64,000 nucleotides of DNA from Archangium sp. Its GTDB lineage: Bacteria; Myxococcota; Myxococcia; Myxococcales; Myxococcaceae. The notes under the pieces were generated by a model that worked only from the letters and a program-made list of their open reading frames with translations, searched no databases and was not told the DNA's origin. The translations under genes and the position numbers were made by a program. Where the stretch lies: contig JAUXRX010000041.1 of assembly GCA_030681645.1 (NCBI GenBank), forward strand, positions 1 through 64,000, written 5' to 3'. This document shows positions 1 through 8,322 of the stretch, one piece after another; within the stretch, counting starts at the first letter, position 1; the number at the start of each line of letters is the position of its first letter.

Positions 1-793
1 GTGCCAGCACCAGCGCGGCGGCGCCGTCGTTGATGGACGAGCTCGATGCCGCGGTGATGGTGCCGTCTTTCTTGAACGCGGGCTTGAGGGTCGGGATCTT
101 GTCGAGCTTGACCTTGCCCGGGCCTTCGTCGATGGAAATCACGGTCTCGCCGCTGCGGCCCTTGACGGTGACCGGTGTGATCTCGGCCTTGAAGGCGCCG
201 GACTCGGTGGCGGCCTTGGCGCGATTCACGCTGGTGGTGGCAAAGGCGTCCTGCGCCTCACGCGTGAACTTGTACTTGTCGGCGCACTGCTCGCCAAAGG
301 TGCCCATGGCGCGGCCGGGCTCGTAGGCGTCTTCCAGGCCGTCGAGCATCATGTGGTCAAAAATCCGGTCATGGCCGATACGTACACCGCTGCGGCCCTT
401 GAGCAGCAGATGCGGCGCGTTGGTCATGCTCTCCATGCCGCCGGCCACCATCACGTCGCGGCTGCCCACCAGCAACTGGTCGTGCGCGAGCAGCGTGGCT
501 TCCATGCCCGATCCACACATCTTGGACAGCGTCACCGCGCCGGTGCTGGCGGGCAGGCCGCCCTTGAAGCCGGCCTGGCGCGCAGGCGCCTGGCCCTGGC
601 CGGCCATCAGGCAGTTGCCAAACAGCACTTCGTCGACCTTTTCGGGGGCAATGCCCGAGCGTTCAATGGCGGCCTTGATGGCAGCGCCGCCCAGGTCGTG
701 TGCCGACAGGCTGGAAAAGTCGCCCTGGAAGCCGCCCATGGGGGTGCGGGCAGCGCCCAGGATAACGATGGAATCAGCGATGGATGTGGACAT
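1..793 (-). CDS. acetyl-CoA C-acyltransferase (thiolase), 3' part cut by window edge
   Basis: Thiolase that condenses two acetyl-CoA or cleaves acetoacetyl-CoA/3-ketoacyl-CoA. About 264 N-terminal residues are visible; the rest lies beyond base 1. The protein starts MSTSIADSIVILGAARTPMG, typical of the AtoB/PhaA family, and the nucleophilic cysteine is Cys93 in TLSKMCGSGME, followed by VMVAGGMESM. The ATG at 793-791 is preceded by a good AAGGAG Shine-Dalgarno. The C-terminal His and Cys catalytic motifs are outside the window. It lies downstream of aceK on the same strand. With the leucine-degradation genes upstream it plausibly handles the acetoacetyl-CoA/acetyl-CoA end of that pathway, but a role in beta-oxidation or polyhydroxybutyrate synthesis is equally compatible. 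Confidence 0.9.
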   Translation of the reverse strand, partial: MSTSIADSIVILGAARTPMGGFQGDFSSLSAHDLGGAAIKAAIERSGIAPEKVDEVLFGNCLMAGQGQAPARQAGFKGGLPASTGAVTLSKMCGSGMEATLLAHDQLLVGSRDVMVAGGMESMTNAPHLLLKGRSGVRIGHDRIFDHMMLDGLEDAYEPGRAMGTFGEQCADKYKFTREAQDAFATTSVNRAKAATESGAFKAEITPVTVKGRSGETVISIDEGPGKVKLDKIPTLKPAFKKDGTITAASSSSINDGAAALVLA

Positions 794-864
794 GGTTTTC
801 TCCTTGAGGTGATGAGGTCATGAGGTCAACTGGGTCACGGTGCCTGCGTTTGCCGCGGCAGTGC

Positions 865-2676
865 TCAGGTTTTCTGCGCGGCGTACTTGTGCACAAAACG
901 CCGCTCGCGTTCATACGGAAACACATCGTGTACGTGGCCGTCGGCAATACGCTGCTTGTGGCCTTGCCAGAAAGTGGCCTCCAGCAGGTCGGCGTGGTGC
1001 TTCATGAAAACTTCGCGCACGGCGTCGTTGCCCAGCAGGAAGGGGCCAAAGGTCTCGGGGAAGACGTCCTTGGGCCCGACCTTGTACCAGACCTCGCCGC
1101 TCATTTCTTCTTCTTCGTTGCGCGGTGTCGGCACCTTGCGGAAATTGCAGTCGGTGATGTATTCGATCTCGTCGTAGTCGTAGAAAACCACCTTGCCGTG
1201 GCGTGTGATGCCGAAATTCTTCCAGAGCATGTCGCCCGGAAAGATGTTGGCAGCCACCAGGTCCTTGATGGCGTTGCCGTATTCAAGCACTGCACGTTCG
1301 ATCTGATTTTTTGCAAAGGGGTCCTCGACCCCGGTGTCAAACGCCTCCTGCAGGTAGATGTTGAGCGGGATCATGCGGCGCTCGATGTACACATGTTTGA
1401 TGATGACTTCCATCTGGCCGTCACCGTCGCGGTCACTGATCTCCAACTGGCTGGGGGCAAACTTCTCGATCTCGGCGATCAGCTCGTCGTCAAAACGCTC
1501 GCGCGGGAAAGCCACCTCGCTGTACTCCTGCGTGTCGGCCATGCGGCCAACGCGGTCATGCTGCTTGACCAGCAGGTATTTGCCCTTGATCTGTTCACGC
1601 GTGGTGTCTTTTTGCGGCGGGTAATAGTCCTTGATGACCTTGAACACATAGGGAAAGGACGGCAGGTCAAACACCAGCATGACCATGCCCTTGATGCCGG
1701 GGGCGATACGAAACTTGTCGGTAGAGTGCCGCAGGTGGTACAGAAAGTCGCGGTAGAACAGTGTCTTGCCCTGCTTGGCCAGGCCCAGCGCGTTGTAGAT
1801 CTCGGCGCGCGGCATGCGCGGCATCATGCTGCGCAAAAACTGCACGTAGGCAGACGGAATGCCCATGTCCACCATGAAGTAAGCACGCGCGAAGCTGAAC
1901 AGGATCAACAGGTCGTCTTCACCGATCAGCACCGAATCGATCAGTAATTTTCCGGATTTGCCGTGCAGCAAGGGCAAGGCAAAGGGCAGTTCGCTGAAGC
2001 CATTGATCAGCTTGCCAACGATGTAGGCACCCTTGTTTCTGAAAAATATGCTGGAAAGCACCTGGATCTGGAAATTGGCGCGCAGCTTGGCTTCACCCAG
2101 CCGGTTGTTCAGCTCTTCCACCACATAACCCGCGTCACGCGCCAGGTCTTCAAAACCGACATGAAGCTCGAAGTCATTGACCATGCGAACAATGTGCTCA
2201 TGCAGCGTGTCGCGCTGGGGGTAATAGGCGCGGTAGGTCGGCTGGGTAGCCAGCTCGTCGTTTTCGATGTATTCGGTGCTGACCGCCGGGCGCACAAAAA
2301 TGAAGTTGTTGTGAAAGTAGCTGCGATGCAGGATTTTGGTGGTGACCGAGTTGAAAAAGGTCTCGGCCAGCTCCGGCTGGTGGTGATCAACCAGCAGCCC
2401 TATGTAATGCAGCTTGATCTGGTGCCAGACTTCCATCGGCTGCTCACCGGCCTTGAACTCGCGCTCCAGCCGCATCGAGGCCTCACGCACACGCAGGTCG
2501 TAAAACTCGATGCGCTCGCGCTGCGCGCGCTGCTGTCCGTGCCAGTCGGCTGTTTCAAAGCGGTGTTTGGCGCGTGCCGACTCGGTGCGAAACAGCTGGT
2601 AGTGGCGGTTGAAACCATCCATCATCGCCTTGGCGATGTCGTAGGCAAGGGGCGAGTCCAGGCGCTGCGGAAACAT
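865..2676 (-). CDS. aceK: isocitrate dehydrogenase kinase/phosphatase
   Basis: AceK phosphorylates and dephosphorylates isocitrate dehydrogenase, which diverts carbon into the glyoxylate shunt on acetate or acetyl-CoA-yielding substrates. The 603-residue product has the family's usual length and the normal N-terminus MFPQRLDSPLAYDIAKAMM. The reading frame is open 21 codons further upstream, but that would overlap the carbonic anhydrase gene, so the ATG at 2676 is preferred; it leaves about 19 bases after the carbonic anhydrase stop. The kinase-like region holds SFPYVFKVIKDYYPP, which carries the ATP-binding lysine. The usual neighbours aceA and aceB are absent here; the gene instead follows leucine-degradation genes, whose product is acetyl-CoA. 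Confidence 0.95.
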   Translation of the reverse strand: MFPQRLDSPLAYDIAKAMMDGFNRHYQLFRTESARAKHRFETADWHGQQRAQRERIEFYDLRVREASMRLEREFKAGEQPMEVWHQIKLHYIGLLVDHHQPELAETFFNSVTTKILHRSYFHNNFIFVRPAVSTEYIENDELATQPTYRAYYPQRDTLHEHIVRMVNDFELHVGFEDLARDAGYVVEELNNRLGEAKLRANFQIQVLSSIFFRNKGAYIVGKLINGFSELPFALPLLHGKSGKLLIDSVLIGEDDLLILFSFARAYFMVDMGIPSAYVQFLRSMMPRMPRAEIYNALGLAKQGKTLFYRDFLYHLRHSTDKFRIAPGIKGMVMLVFDLPSFPYVFKVIKDYYPPQKDTTREQIKGKYLLVKQHDRVGRMADTQEYSEVAFPRERFDDELIAEIEKFAPSQLEISDRDGDGQMEVIIKHVYIERRMIPLNIYLQEAFDTGVEDPFAKNQIERAVLEYGNAIKDLVAANIFPGDMLWKNFGITRHGKVVFYDYDEIEYITDCNFRKVPTPRNEEEEMSGEVWYKVGPKDVFPETFGPFLLGNDAVREVFMKHHADLLEATFWQGHKQRIADGHVHDVFPYERERRFVHKYAAQKT

Positions 2677-2695
2677 GATGTGTGCTGGAAAAAAC

Positions 2696-3358
2696 TCAGG
2701 ACGCGCGCCGCGTGTCCCAGACACGTTCGACCGCCGCACGATAGAAGGTATCGAGCTCTGCCGGATCCGAGATGGTCATTTGCAGGTCCTGCAACAGTCC
2801 GTCGTGCACCCCAAATGCCCAGCCGTGGATGCTGACCTTCTGGCCCTTGGCCCAGGCGTCGACCATGACGGTGCTGACGCAGACATTGACCACCTGCTCG
2901 ATCACGTTGAGGTCGCACAAGGCGTCGGCGCGCACGGCGTCCGACAGGCTGTCCAGCAGCTGGCGGTGGCGGTGCCGCACGTCCTGGATGTGGCGTATCC
3001 AGTTGTCGGCCAGGCCGATACGCGCGCCATCCAGCGCCGCCTTCACGCCGCCGCAACCATAGTGACCAACCACCATGATGTGTTCAACCTTGAGCATGTC
3101 CACCGCGAACTGGATGGCCGACAGCGCATTGAGGTCCGAGTGCACCACGATGTTGGCCACGTTGCGATGCACAAACACCTCGCCCGGCTCCAGGCCGGTG
3201 ATCTGGTTGGCGGGCACCCGGCTGTCGGAGCAGCCAATCCACATGTATTTGGGCTTTTGCTGCTTGACCAGGCTGGTGAAAAAGCCGGGGCGCTCGCGCT
3301 CCATTTGCCCGGCCCAGGCGCGGTTGTGGCTGAAAAGGTCGTTGATGGAAGAAGTCAT
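2696..3358 (-). CDS. can: beta-class carbonic anhydrase
   Basis: Cytoplasmic zinc enzyme interconverting CO2 and bicarbonate, 220 residues. The zinc ligands are visible as Cys43 (in GCSDSR, with the Asp45/Arg47 dyad), His99 and Cys102 (in GHYGCGG). The sequence resembles the Can/CynT branch. It sits 24 bases after the isovaleryl-CoA dehydrogenase stop and about 19 bases before aceK, so it is probably cotranscribed with both. Inference: in a leucine-degradation setting it could supply bicarbonate to a biotin-dependent methylcrotonyl-CoA carboxylase encoded elsewhere; a general housekeeping role is also possible. It is one of two beta-carbonic anhydrases in the window and only distantly similar to the one near 43 kb. 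Confidence 0.95.
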   Translation of the reverse strand: MTSSINDLFSHNRAWAGQMERERPGFFTSLVKQQKPKYMWIGCSDSRVPANQITGLEPGEVFVHRNVANIVVHSDLNALSAIQFAVDMLKVEHIMVVGHYGCGGVKAALDGARIGLADNWIRHIQDVRHRHRQLLDSLSDAVRADALCDLNVIEQVVNVCVSTVMVDAWAKGQKVSIHGWAFGVHDGLLQDLQMTISDPAELDTFYRAAVERVWDTRRAS

Positions 3359-3382
3359 GGCGCTATTGTGGCTTGCGCCGCT

Positions 3383-4564
3383 TCACATGGTTTCGGCAAA
3401 CAGCTCGCGGCCAATCAGCATGCGGCGGATCTCGCTGGTACCCGCGCCGATTTCATACAGCTTGGCGTCACGCCAGAGCCGGCCCAGCGGGTAGTCGTTG
3501 ATATAGCCGTTGCCGCCGAAAATCTGCACGCCTTCACCGGCCATCCAGGTGGCTTTTTCGGCGCACCAGAGAATGACGGAGGCGCAGTCCTTTCGCACCT
3601 GACGCACGTGCTCAACTCCCAACAGGTCGAGGTTCTTGGCGACGGTGTAGGCAAACGACCGGCCGGCCTGCAACACGGTGTACATGTCGGCGACCTTGCC
3701 CTGAATCAGCTGGAACTCGCCGATGGGGGTACCAAACTGCTTGCGGTCGTGGATGTAGGGGATCACATTGTCCATGACCGACTGCATGATGCCCAGCGGC
3801 CCGCCGGTCAGCACGGCACGTTCGTAGTCCAGCCCGCTCATCAACACTTTGGCGCCGCTGTTGAGGCCGCCCAGAATGTTCTGCGCCGGCACCTCCACAT
3901 TGCTGAAAACCAGCTCGCCGGTGTGTGAGCCACGCATGCCAAGTTTGTCCAGCTTCTGCGCAACTGAAAACCCCTTCATGCCTTTTTCGATCAAAAAGGC
4001 GGTAACGCCGCGCGCCCCGAGCTCGGGCTCGGTCTTGGCGTACACCACCAGGGTGTCGGCGTCGGGGCCGTTGGTGATCCACATCTTGTTGCCGTTGAGC
4101 AGGTAATAACCACCCTTGTCTTCGGCCTTGAGTTTCATGCTGATGACGTCGCTGCCGGCGCCGGGCTCACTCATCGCCAGGGCGCCCACATGTTCGCCGC
4201 TGATCAGCTTTGGCAAATATTTGCTGCGTTGCTCCTCGGTGCCGTTGCGCTTGATCTGGTTCACACACAAGTTGCTGTGCGCGCCATAAGACAGCCCGAC
4301 CGAGGCACTGGCACGGCTGATTTCTTCCATGGCGATCATGTGCGCCAGGTAGCCCATGTTGGCGCCGCCGTATTCCTCGCTGACGGTGATGCCGAGCACA
4401 CCGAGGCTGCCCATTTTTTGCCACAGGTCCATGGGAAACTGGTCATTGGCGTCAATCGCGGCGGCGCGTGGCGCAATTTCGGCCTGGGCAAATTCGCGTA
4501 CCGCGTCGCGCAGTGCGTCGATGTCTTCGCCAAGCTGGAAGTTGAGTCCGGGCAGGTTGTTCAT
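3383..4564 (-). CDS. liuA: isovaleryl-CoA dehydrogenase
   Basis: FAD-dependent acyl-CoA dehydrogenase of 393 residues, oxidising isovaleryl-CoA to 3-methylcrotonyl-CoA in leucine breakdown and passing electrons to ETF. The isovaleryl-specific feature is the catalytic glutamate in the G-helix loop, Glu248 within GLDYERAVLTGGPLGIM; most short- and medium-chain relatives place it near residue 370. Other family signatures are AMSEPGAGSDV, WITNGPDAD and the C-terminal GAGTSEIRRMLIGREL. It is 39 bases downstream of the thioesterase gene and very likely shares its LiuR-controlled promoter. The name ivd is also used for this gene. Confidence 0.94.
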   Translation of the reverse strand: MNNLPGLNFQLGEDIDALRDAVREFAQAEIAPRAAAIDANDQFPMDLWQKMGSLGVLGITVSEEYGGANMGYLAHMIAMEEISRASASVGLSYGAHSNLCVNQIKRNGTEEQRSKYLPKLISGEHVGALAMSEPGAGSDVISMKLKAEDKGGYYLLNGNKMWITNGPDADTLVVYAKTEPELGARGVTAFLIEKGMKGFSVAQKLDKLGMRGSHTGELVFSNVEVPAQNILGGLNSGAKVLMSGLDYERAVLTGGPLGIMQSVMDNVIPYIHDRKQFGTPIGEFQLIQGKVADMYTVLQAGRSFAYTVAKNLDLLGVEHVRQVRKDCASVILWCAEKATWMAGEGVQIFGGNGYINDYPLGRLWRDAKLYEIGAGTSEIRRMLIGRELFAETM

Positions 4565-4603
4565 GAGGGTTCCTTGTTTTTTTCGATCCGGTTTTTTTGA
4601 CGC

Positions 4604-5065
4604 TCAGTTTTTGACGTCGTCGCGGCCAGTGATGGTCATCAGCGTGGCGCCCATGGTGGCAATGAGTTTTTCACGACCGTCATCGACGGCGTAGGCCCGG
4701 CCTTCGGTCACAGTCACGGTACGGCCGGGTTTGATGACCTGGCCCACCATGCGAAACCGCTGGCCCTTGGCCGGGGCCAGCAGGTTGATCTTGAATTCGA
4801 TCGTCAGCACCCCAGCGTCAGCCGGCATGAGCGAGAAACCAGCGTAACCGCAGGCTGAATCAAGCGCGGTGGCCACCATGCCGGCATGCAGAAAGCCGTG
4901 CTGCTGGCTCAGGCCCGCAGCCCAGGCCAGCTCGATGACCACCCGGCCAGGCTCCACCTGCGCAAGCTGCGCACCAATCGTTGCCATGGCACCCTGCAGC
5001 GCAAAACTATCGCGTACCCGGGCTGCATAACCCTCGTCTTTCGGCTTGAATTCAGGCTGGTCCAT
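4604..5065 (-). CDS. PaaI-type hotdog-fold acyl-CoA thioesterase
   Basis: Small cytosolic hotdog-fold protein (153 residues) that probably hydrolyses acyl-CoA thioesters. The helix signature HGFLHAGMVATALDSACGYA and the following strand IEFKINLLAPAKG are typical of the PaaI/4HBT group. It lies directly downstream of a perfect LiuR-type operator (5079-5102), so it is probably the first gene of a LiuR-regulated unit with isovaleryl-CoA dehydrogenase. The likely role, inferred from position, is recovery of CoA from branched acyl-CoA intermediates; the actual substrate cannot be read from sequence. Confidence 0.88.
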   Translation of the reverse strand: MDQPEFKPKDEGYAARVRDSFALQGAMATIGAQLAQVEPGRVVIELAWAAGLSQQHGFLHAGMVATALDSACGYAGFSLMPADAGVLTIEFKINLLAPAKGQRFRMVGQVIKPGRTVTVTEGRAYAVDDGREKLIATMGATLMTITGRDDVKN

Positions 5066-5078
5066 GACGGTGCTTCTG

Positions 5079-5102
5079 ATTGACGTTTACGTAAACGTCA
5101 AT
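5079..5102. promoter_or_regulatory. LiuR-type operator 1 (perfect 24-bp palindrome)
   Basis: ATTGACGTTTAC is followed immediately by its exact reverse complement. The palindrome fills the short gap between the liuR stop codon (it touches bases 5102-5104) and the thioesterase ATG at 5065. ACGT-rich palindromes of this kind are the known sites of MerR-family LiuR regulators. Its place shows that the thioesterase-ivd genes have their own regulated promoter rather than depending only on read-through from liuR. Confidence 0.85.
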
Positions 5103-5527
5103 TATGGCTTATTCGCGGTTTTGGGCGTTTTCCCGGCCTTGGCTGTCCTGGTCAGCAGCGCGCGGGCTTCTTTTTCATGCGCCTTGACCTCCTCCAGGTT
5201 GGCCTGCAGGTCCGCCATCTGCTCTTCCAGCTGTTTGCGGTGCTGCGCCAGCACGGCGAGAAATTTTGTCAGCTGCGGGCCGGTGTCACGCGGGCTGTCG
5301 TAGGTGTCGATGATTTCCTTGGCCTCGGTCAGGCTCAGCCCCAGCCGTTTGGCGCGCAGGGTGAGTTTGAGCCGGGTGCGGTCCCGGGCGCTGTACACAC
5401 GGTTGCGCCCGCCCGGCCCGTCACGCTCGGGCTGCAGCAGGCCCATGTCTTCGTAAAAACGGATGGCACGGGTCGTCAGGTCAAACTCTCTGGCCAGATC
5501 GCTGATGGAGTGGGTGGTGCTTGCCAT
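5102..5527 (-). CDS. liuR: MerR-family regulator of leucine/isovalerate degradation
   Basis: DNA-binding regulator of 141 residues. The N-terminal MerR winged helix is clear (ISDLAREFDLTTRAIRFYED), followed by a long dimerisation coiled coil near residues 85-125; no cysteine-rich metal site is present. The LiuR assignment rests on the adjacent isovaleryl-CoA dehydrogenase and on two ACGT-type palindromes, one after the gene and one upstream. LiuR proteins usually control branched-chain amino acid catabolic genes and their own expression. The ligand is unknown from sequence. The C-terminus is Lys/Ala/Thr-rich and probably flexible. Confidence 0.9.
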   Translation of the reverse strand: MASTTHSISDLAREFDLTTRAIRFYEDMGLLQPERDGPGGRNRVYSARDRTRLKLTLRAKRLGLSLTEAKEIIDTYDSPRDTGPQLTKFLAVLAQHRKQLEEQMADLQANLEEVKAHEKEARALLTRTAKAGKTPKTANKP

Positions 5528-5596
5528 GTGCTGAAACCCTGGTGACAGGGCCCTGGTGGTGCGGATCGGTAAATCAGGTTTAATGCCTGAATCAGG

Positions 5597-5618
5597 CTTA
5601 CGTTAACGTAAACGTCAA
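5597..5618. promoter_or_regulatory. LiuR-type operator 2 in divergent promoter
   Basis: CTTACGTTAACGTAAACGTC plus AA matches operator 1 at 19 of 22 positions and contains the 14-bp palindrome TTACGTTAACGTAA. It lies between the liuR start (5527) and the divergent hydrolase start (5640), so it can control both genes; the position implies liuR autoregulation. Confidence 0.82.
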
Positions 5619-5639
5619 TTCAACCGGTGATCTTACAAG

Positions 5640-6707
5640 ATGAATGCACAGGAAGCCCAGCTTGACTACCCTTTTGGCGATACCCTGCCGCCATCCGGCG
5701 GCGCGCTGGAAGTCGCCCCCGGGGTCAAGTGGTTGCGCATGCGCCTGCCCTTTGCGCTGGACCACATCAACCTGTGGCTGCTGCGCGATGCCTTGCCCGG
5801 GCCGCAGGGTGATGTACAGGGCTGGACGGTGGTGGACTGCTGCATCAGCAAGGACGAATCCAAAGCGCAATGGGAGCAGATATTTGCGAATGAACTCGAA
5901 GGCCTGCCTATCCTGCGTGTCATCGTCACCCACATGCACCCCGACCACATCGGCCTGGCGTACTGGCTGTGCGAGCGCTGGAATGCCCCCTTGTGGATCA
6001 GCGCCACCGACTACAACGCCGCACGCATAGGCAGCCAGAGCAGCACCGGCTTTGGCGGTGCCAGTGCTGCCGACTTTTTTGCCTCCCACGGCTTGTCGGA
6101 CCCACTTTATCTGGACCAGATCCGGGGGCGTACCAGCTACTACCCCGGTCTGGTTCCCGCAGTCCCCGGCAGTTTTCACCGCATGATGGATGGCGATAAC
6201 ATCAGCATCGGTGGCCGCTTGTGGACATGTATAGCCGGCTACGGCCACGCGCCAGAACACATCGCCCTGCATTGCGCCGACGCGGCCGTGCTCATCAGCG
6301 GCGACATGATACTGCCGCGCATTTCAACCAACGTCAGCGTCTACGACGTGGAGCCAGAGTCCAACCCCTTGACCCTGTTCTTGCAGTCGATCAACCGGTT
6401 TTTACCGCTGCACGCCGATACCCTGACCCTGCCCTCACACGGCAAGCCCTTCAGGGGCCTGCACACACGCATTGCGCAGTTGCACGAGCATCACCGCGAC
6501 CGCCTGGCAGAAGTTCTGGACGCTTGCAGCGCAGGCCCCTGCAGCGGCGCCGACATACTGCCAGTGATGTTCAAACGCCCGCTGGACGTGCACCAGACCA
6601 CGTTTGCCCTGGGTGAGGCGGTAGCCCATTTGCACACCTTGTGGTTTGAAGGCAAGCTCACCCGGCTTTTGGGCAACGACGGGGTTTACCGCTTCAGGGC
6701 CTGCTGA
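5640..6707 (+). CDS. metallo-beta-lactamase-fold hydrolase
   Basis: 355-residue cytosolic protein of the MBL superfamily. The metal-binding motif THMHPDHIG (residues 97-105) is intact, with later histidines in AGYGHAPEH and the Asp in LISGDMILP, as in glyoxalase-II/thioesterase-type members. A C-terminal winged-helix-like segment (ILPVMFKRPLDV onward) resembles that of LACTB2-type enzymes. It is transcribed divergently from liuR across operator 2, so it is likely a LiuR-regulon member acting on a thioester or lactone intermediate; substrate unknown. A second ATG four bases downstream is out of frame. It converges on the histidine kinase gene with only 12 bases between them. Confidence 0.85.
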   Translation: MNAQEAQLDYPFGDTLPPSGGALEVAPGVKWLRMRLPFALDHINLWLLRDALPGPQGDVQGWTVVDCCISKDESKAQWEQIFANELEGLPILRVIVTHMHPDHIGLAYWLCERWNAPLWISATDYNAARIGSQSSTGFGGASAADFFASHGLSDPLYLDQIRGRTSYYPGLVPAVPGSFHRMMDGDNISIGGRLWTCIAGYGHAPEHIALHCADAAVLISGDMILPRISTNVSVYDVEPESNPLTLFLQSINRFLPLHADTLTLPSHGKPFRGLHTRIAQLHEHHRDRLAEVLDACSAGPCSGADILPVMFKRPLDVHQTTFALGEAVAHLHTLWFEGKLTRLLGNDGVYRFRAC

Positions 6708-6719
6708 CCCGGCGCGCCA

Positions 6720-8285
6720 TCAAGCTGGTGCGTCGGGTACATGAGTCGCCGCCACCTGGGGCAGCGACAGGAAGAAGCTGGCACCGCCCTGATTCGCCGT
6801 CACACCCCAGGCTTGCCCCCCATGCAGCTGGGCAACACGTTGAACAATGGCCAGGCCCAGCCCGCTACCCGGAAAATCCGCGGTCGAATGCAGCCGCTGG
6901 AAAGCCGTGAACAATTTCTGCGCATATGCGGCATCAAAACCCACACCGTTGTCCGACACACAAATAACAGCGTCGCCGGGGTCTGAGCCTGGTACCAGCC
7001 CGACCTTGATCCAGCCTTGCTCTTTTCTGGAGGTGAATTTCCAGGCGTTATCGAGCAGACAGGACAGGGCTGTGACAAGCAGGTGTTTGTCACACGTCAC
7101 CAGCAGTTCCGCCGGCATTTCAACCAGCACCTGGCGCTCGGGCTCGCGCTTGCCCAGCTCGTCCAGCAGGCGCTGGCAGACCGGAACCAGGTCCACCGTC
7201 TCGGGTACCAGGGTCACGCGCGGCAGGTAGCTCAAGGTACGCAGGTCATCGATCAGTTTGGCCAGCTGGCGCGTGCTGGCCTGGATTCTTTCCAGAAAAT
7301 GCTGCCCCTGGTGGTCCAGCACGGGGGAATATCGTTCTGCCAGCGTACGCGCAAAACCGCTGACAACGTGCAGAGGGGCTTTCAGGTCGTGCGACATCGC
7401 ATAAAGAAAGGTCTCCAGTTCCTTGCGGCTGCTTTGGGCCTGCAGGGTGGATTGCGCCATGCCAAGCTCCAGTTCGTCATTGCGCTGCCGCAATTGCGCG
7501 TCCGCCAGATGCCGCGCACCCACGTCCACCACACTGACCAATACGGCCGGTCGCAGCTGCCAGTGGATACTCGCGCAGACGAGCTCAACCAGCATACGTT
7601 CGCCATCGGTTTTTTTTTGCGTGCACAGCCGCATCTCGCCATGAAAATCCCCCGCCGGCAGGGAATCGAGCAAGGCTGCACCCTCGCCATCGGGGAAAAA
7701 AATTTCAACCGACCGGCCAGCTGCATCTTCCAGAGGCTGGCCATACAGGGCAGCGCTGGCCTGATTAGCCGCCAGGAGCCGGCGCGAAGCGGGATCGTAC
7801 AGCCACATGGCCACGGGATGGGCGTCAAACAGGGTTTTCTGGCCTGCCTCGCTTTCGCGCAGGCTGCGCAAGGCATGATGCTCTGCGCTGACATCGCGCA
7901 AATTGACGATCATGCCGTCTGCCTGTTGCCGCAGCTGATATTCGACCCACTGGTCCTCAAACGCGTAATGGCTGACAAAGCTGCTGCGGCTGTCAGAGCG
8001 CAAGGCGAGCTCAGCAGCGCCGCGGTGCCTGTCGGTGATGGCTTCTGGCAAGGCTTCCCAGAAATCGACCCCCTGCAAAGCGCCAAGTCCCGAGTGCGTC
8101 AGCGCCTGCGCGTGGCTGTTCAGCGCCAGCACCCGGCCGCTCCCGTCAAGCAGTATCACGCCGTCGGCGGCCAGCTCCAGTGCGGCTTGAAAAGCATCTT
8201 CCGCGATGCTTTGGGCGCTTGGCAGGCGTGCTGCGGGGCGGCGCGTTCTGTGGGTCAGCCAGCTCAACCACCTGGTGAACTTCAC
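6720..8285 (-). CDS. cytoplasmic PAS-domain sensor histidine kinase
   Basis: 521-residue kinase without a clear membrane segment. Two PAS domains (about 28-140 and 150-260) precede a HisKA domain with the phospho-acceptor histidine in YAMSHDLKAPL and a HATPase domain with LDNAWKFTS, DNGVGFD and GSGLGLAI. The kinase core resembles phytochrome-type sensor kinases (FQRLHSTADFPGSGLGLA). It starts 37 bases after the HTH-receiver regulator and is probably cotranscribed with it. The signal is unknown. Of the two kinases in this cluster this is the more probable partner of the HTH regulator. Confidence 0.92.
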   Translation of the reverse strand: MKFTRWLSWLTHRTRRPAARLPSAQSIAEDAFQAALELAADGVILLDGSGRVLALNSHAQALTHSGLGALQGVDFWEALPEAITDRHRGAAELALRSDSRSSFVSHYAFEDQWVEYQLRQQADGMIVNLRDVSAEHHALRSLRESEAGQKTLFDAHPVAMWLYDPASRRLLAANQASAALYGQPLEDAAGRSVEIFFPDGEGAALLDSLPAGDFHGEMRLCTQKKTDGERMLVELVCASIHWQLRPAVLVSVVDVGARHLADAQLRQRNDELELGMAQSTLQAQSSRKELETFLYAMSHDLKAPLHVVSGFARTLAERYSPVLDHQGQHFLERIQASTRQLAKLIDDLRTLSYLPRVTLVPETVDLVPVCQRLLDELGKREPERQVLVEMPAELLVTCDKHLLVTALSCLLDNAWKFTSRKEQGWIKVGLVPGSDPGDAVICVSDNGVGFDAAYAQKLFTAFQRLHSTADFPGSGLGLAIVQRVAQLHGGQAWGVTANQGGASFFLSLPQVAATHVPDAPA

Positions 8286-8322
8286 GGGGCCGGCTCCAGA
8301 TCAGTCGCTCAATGGCGCCGTG

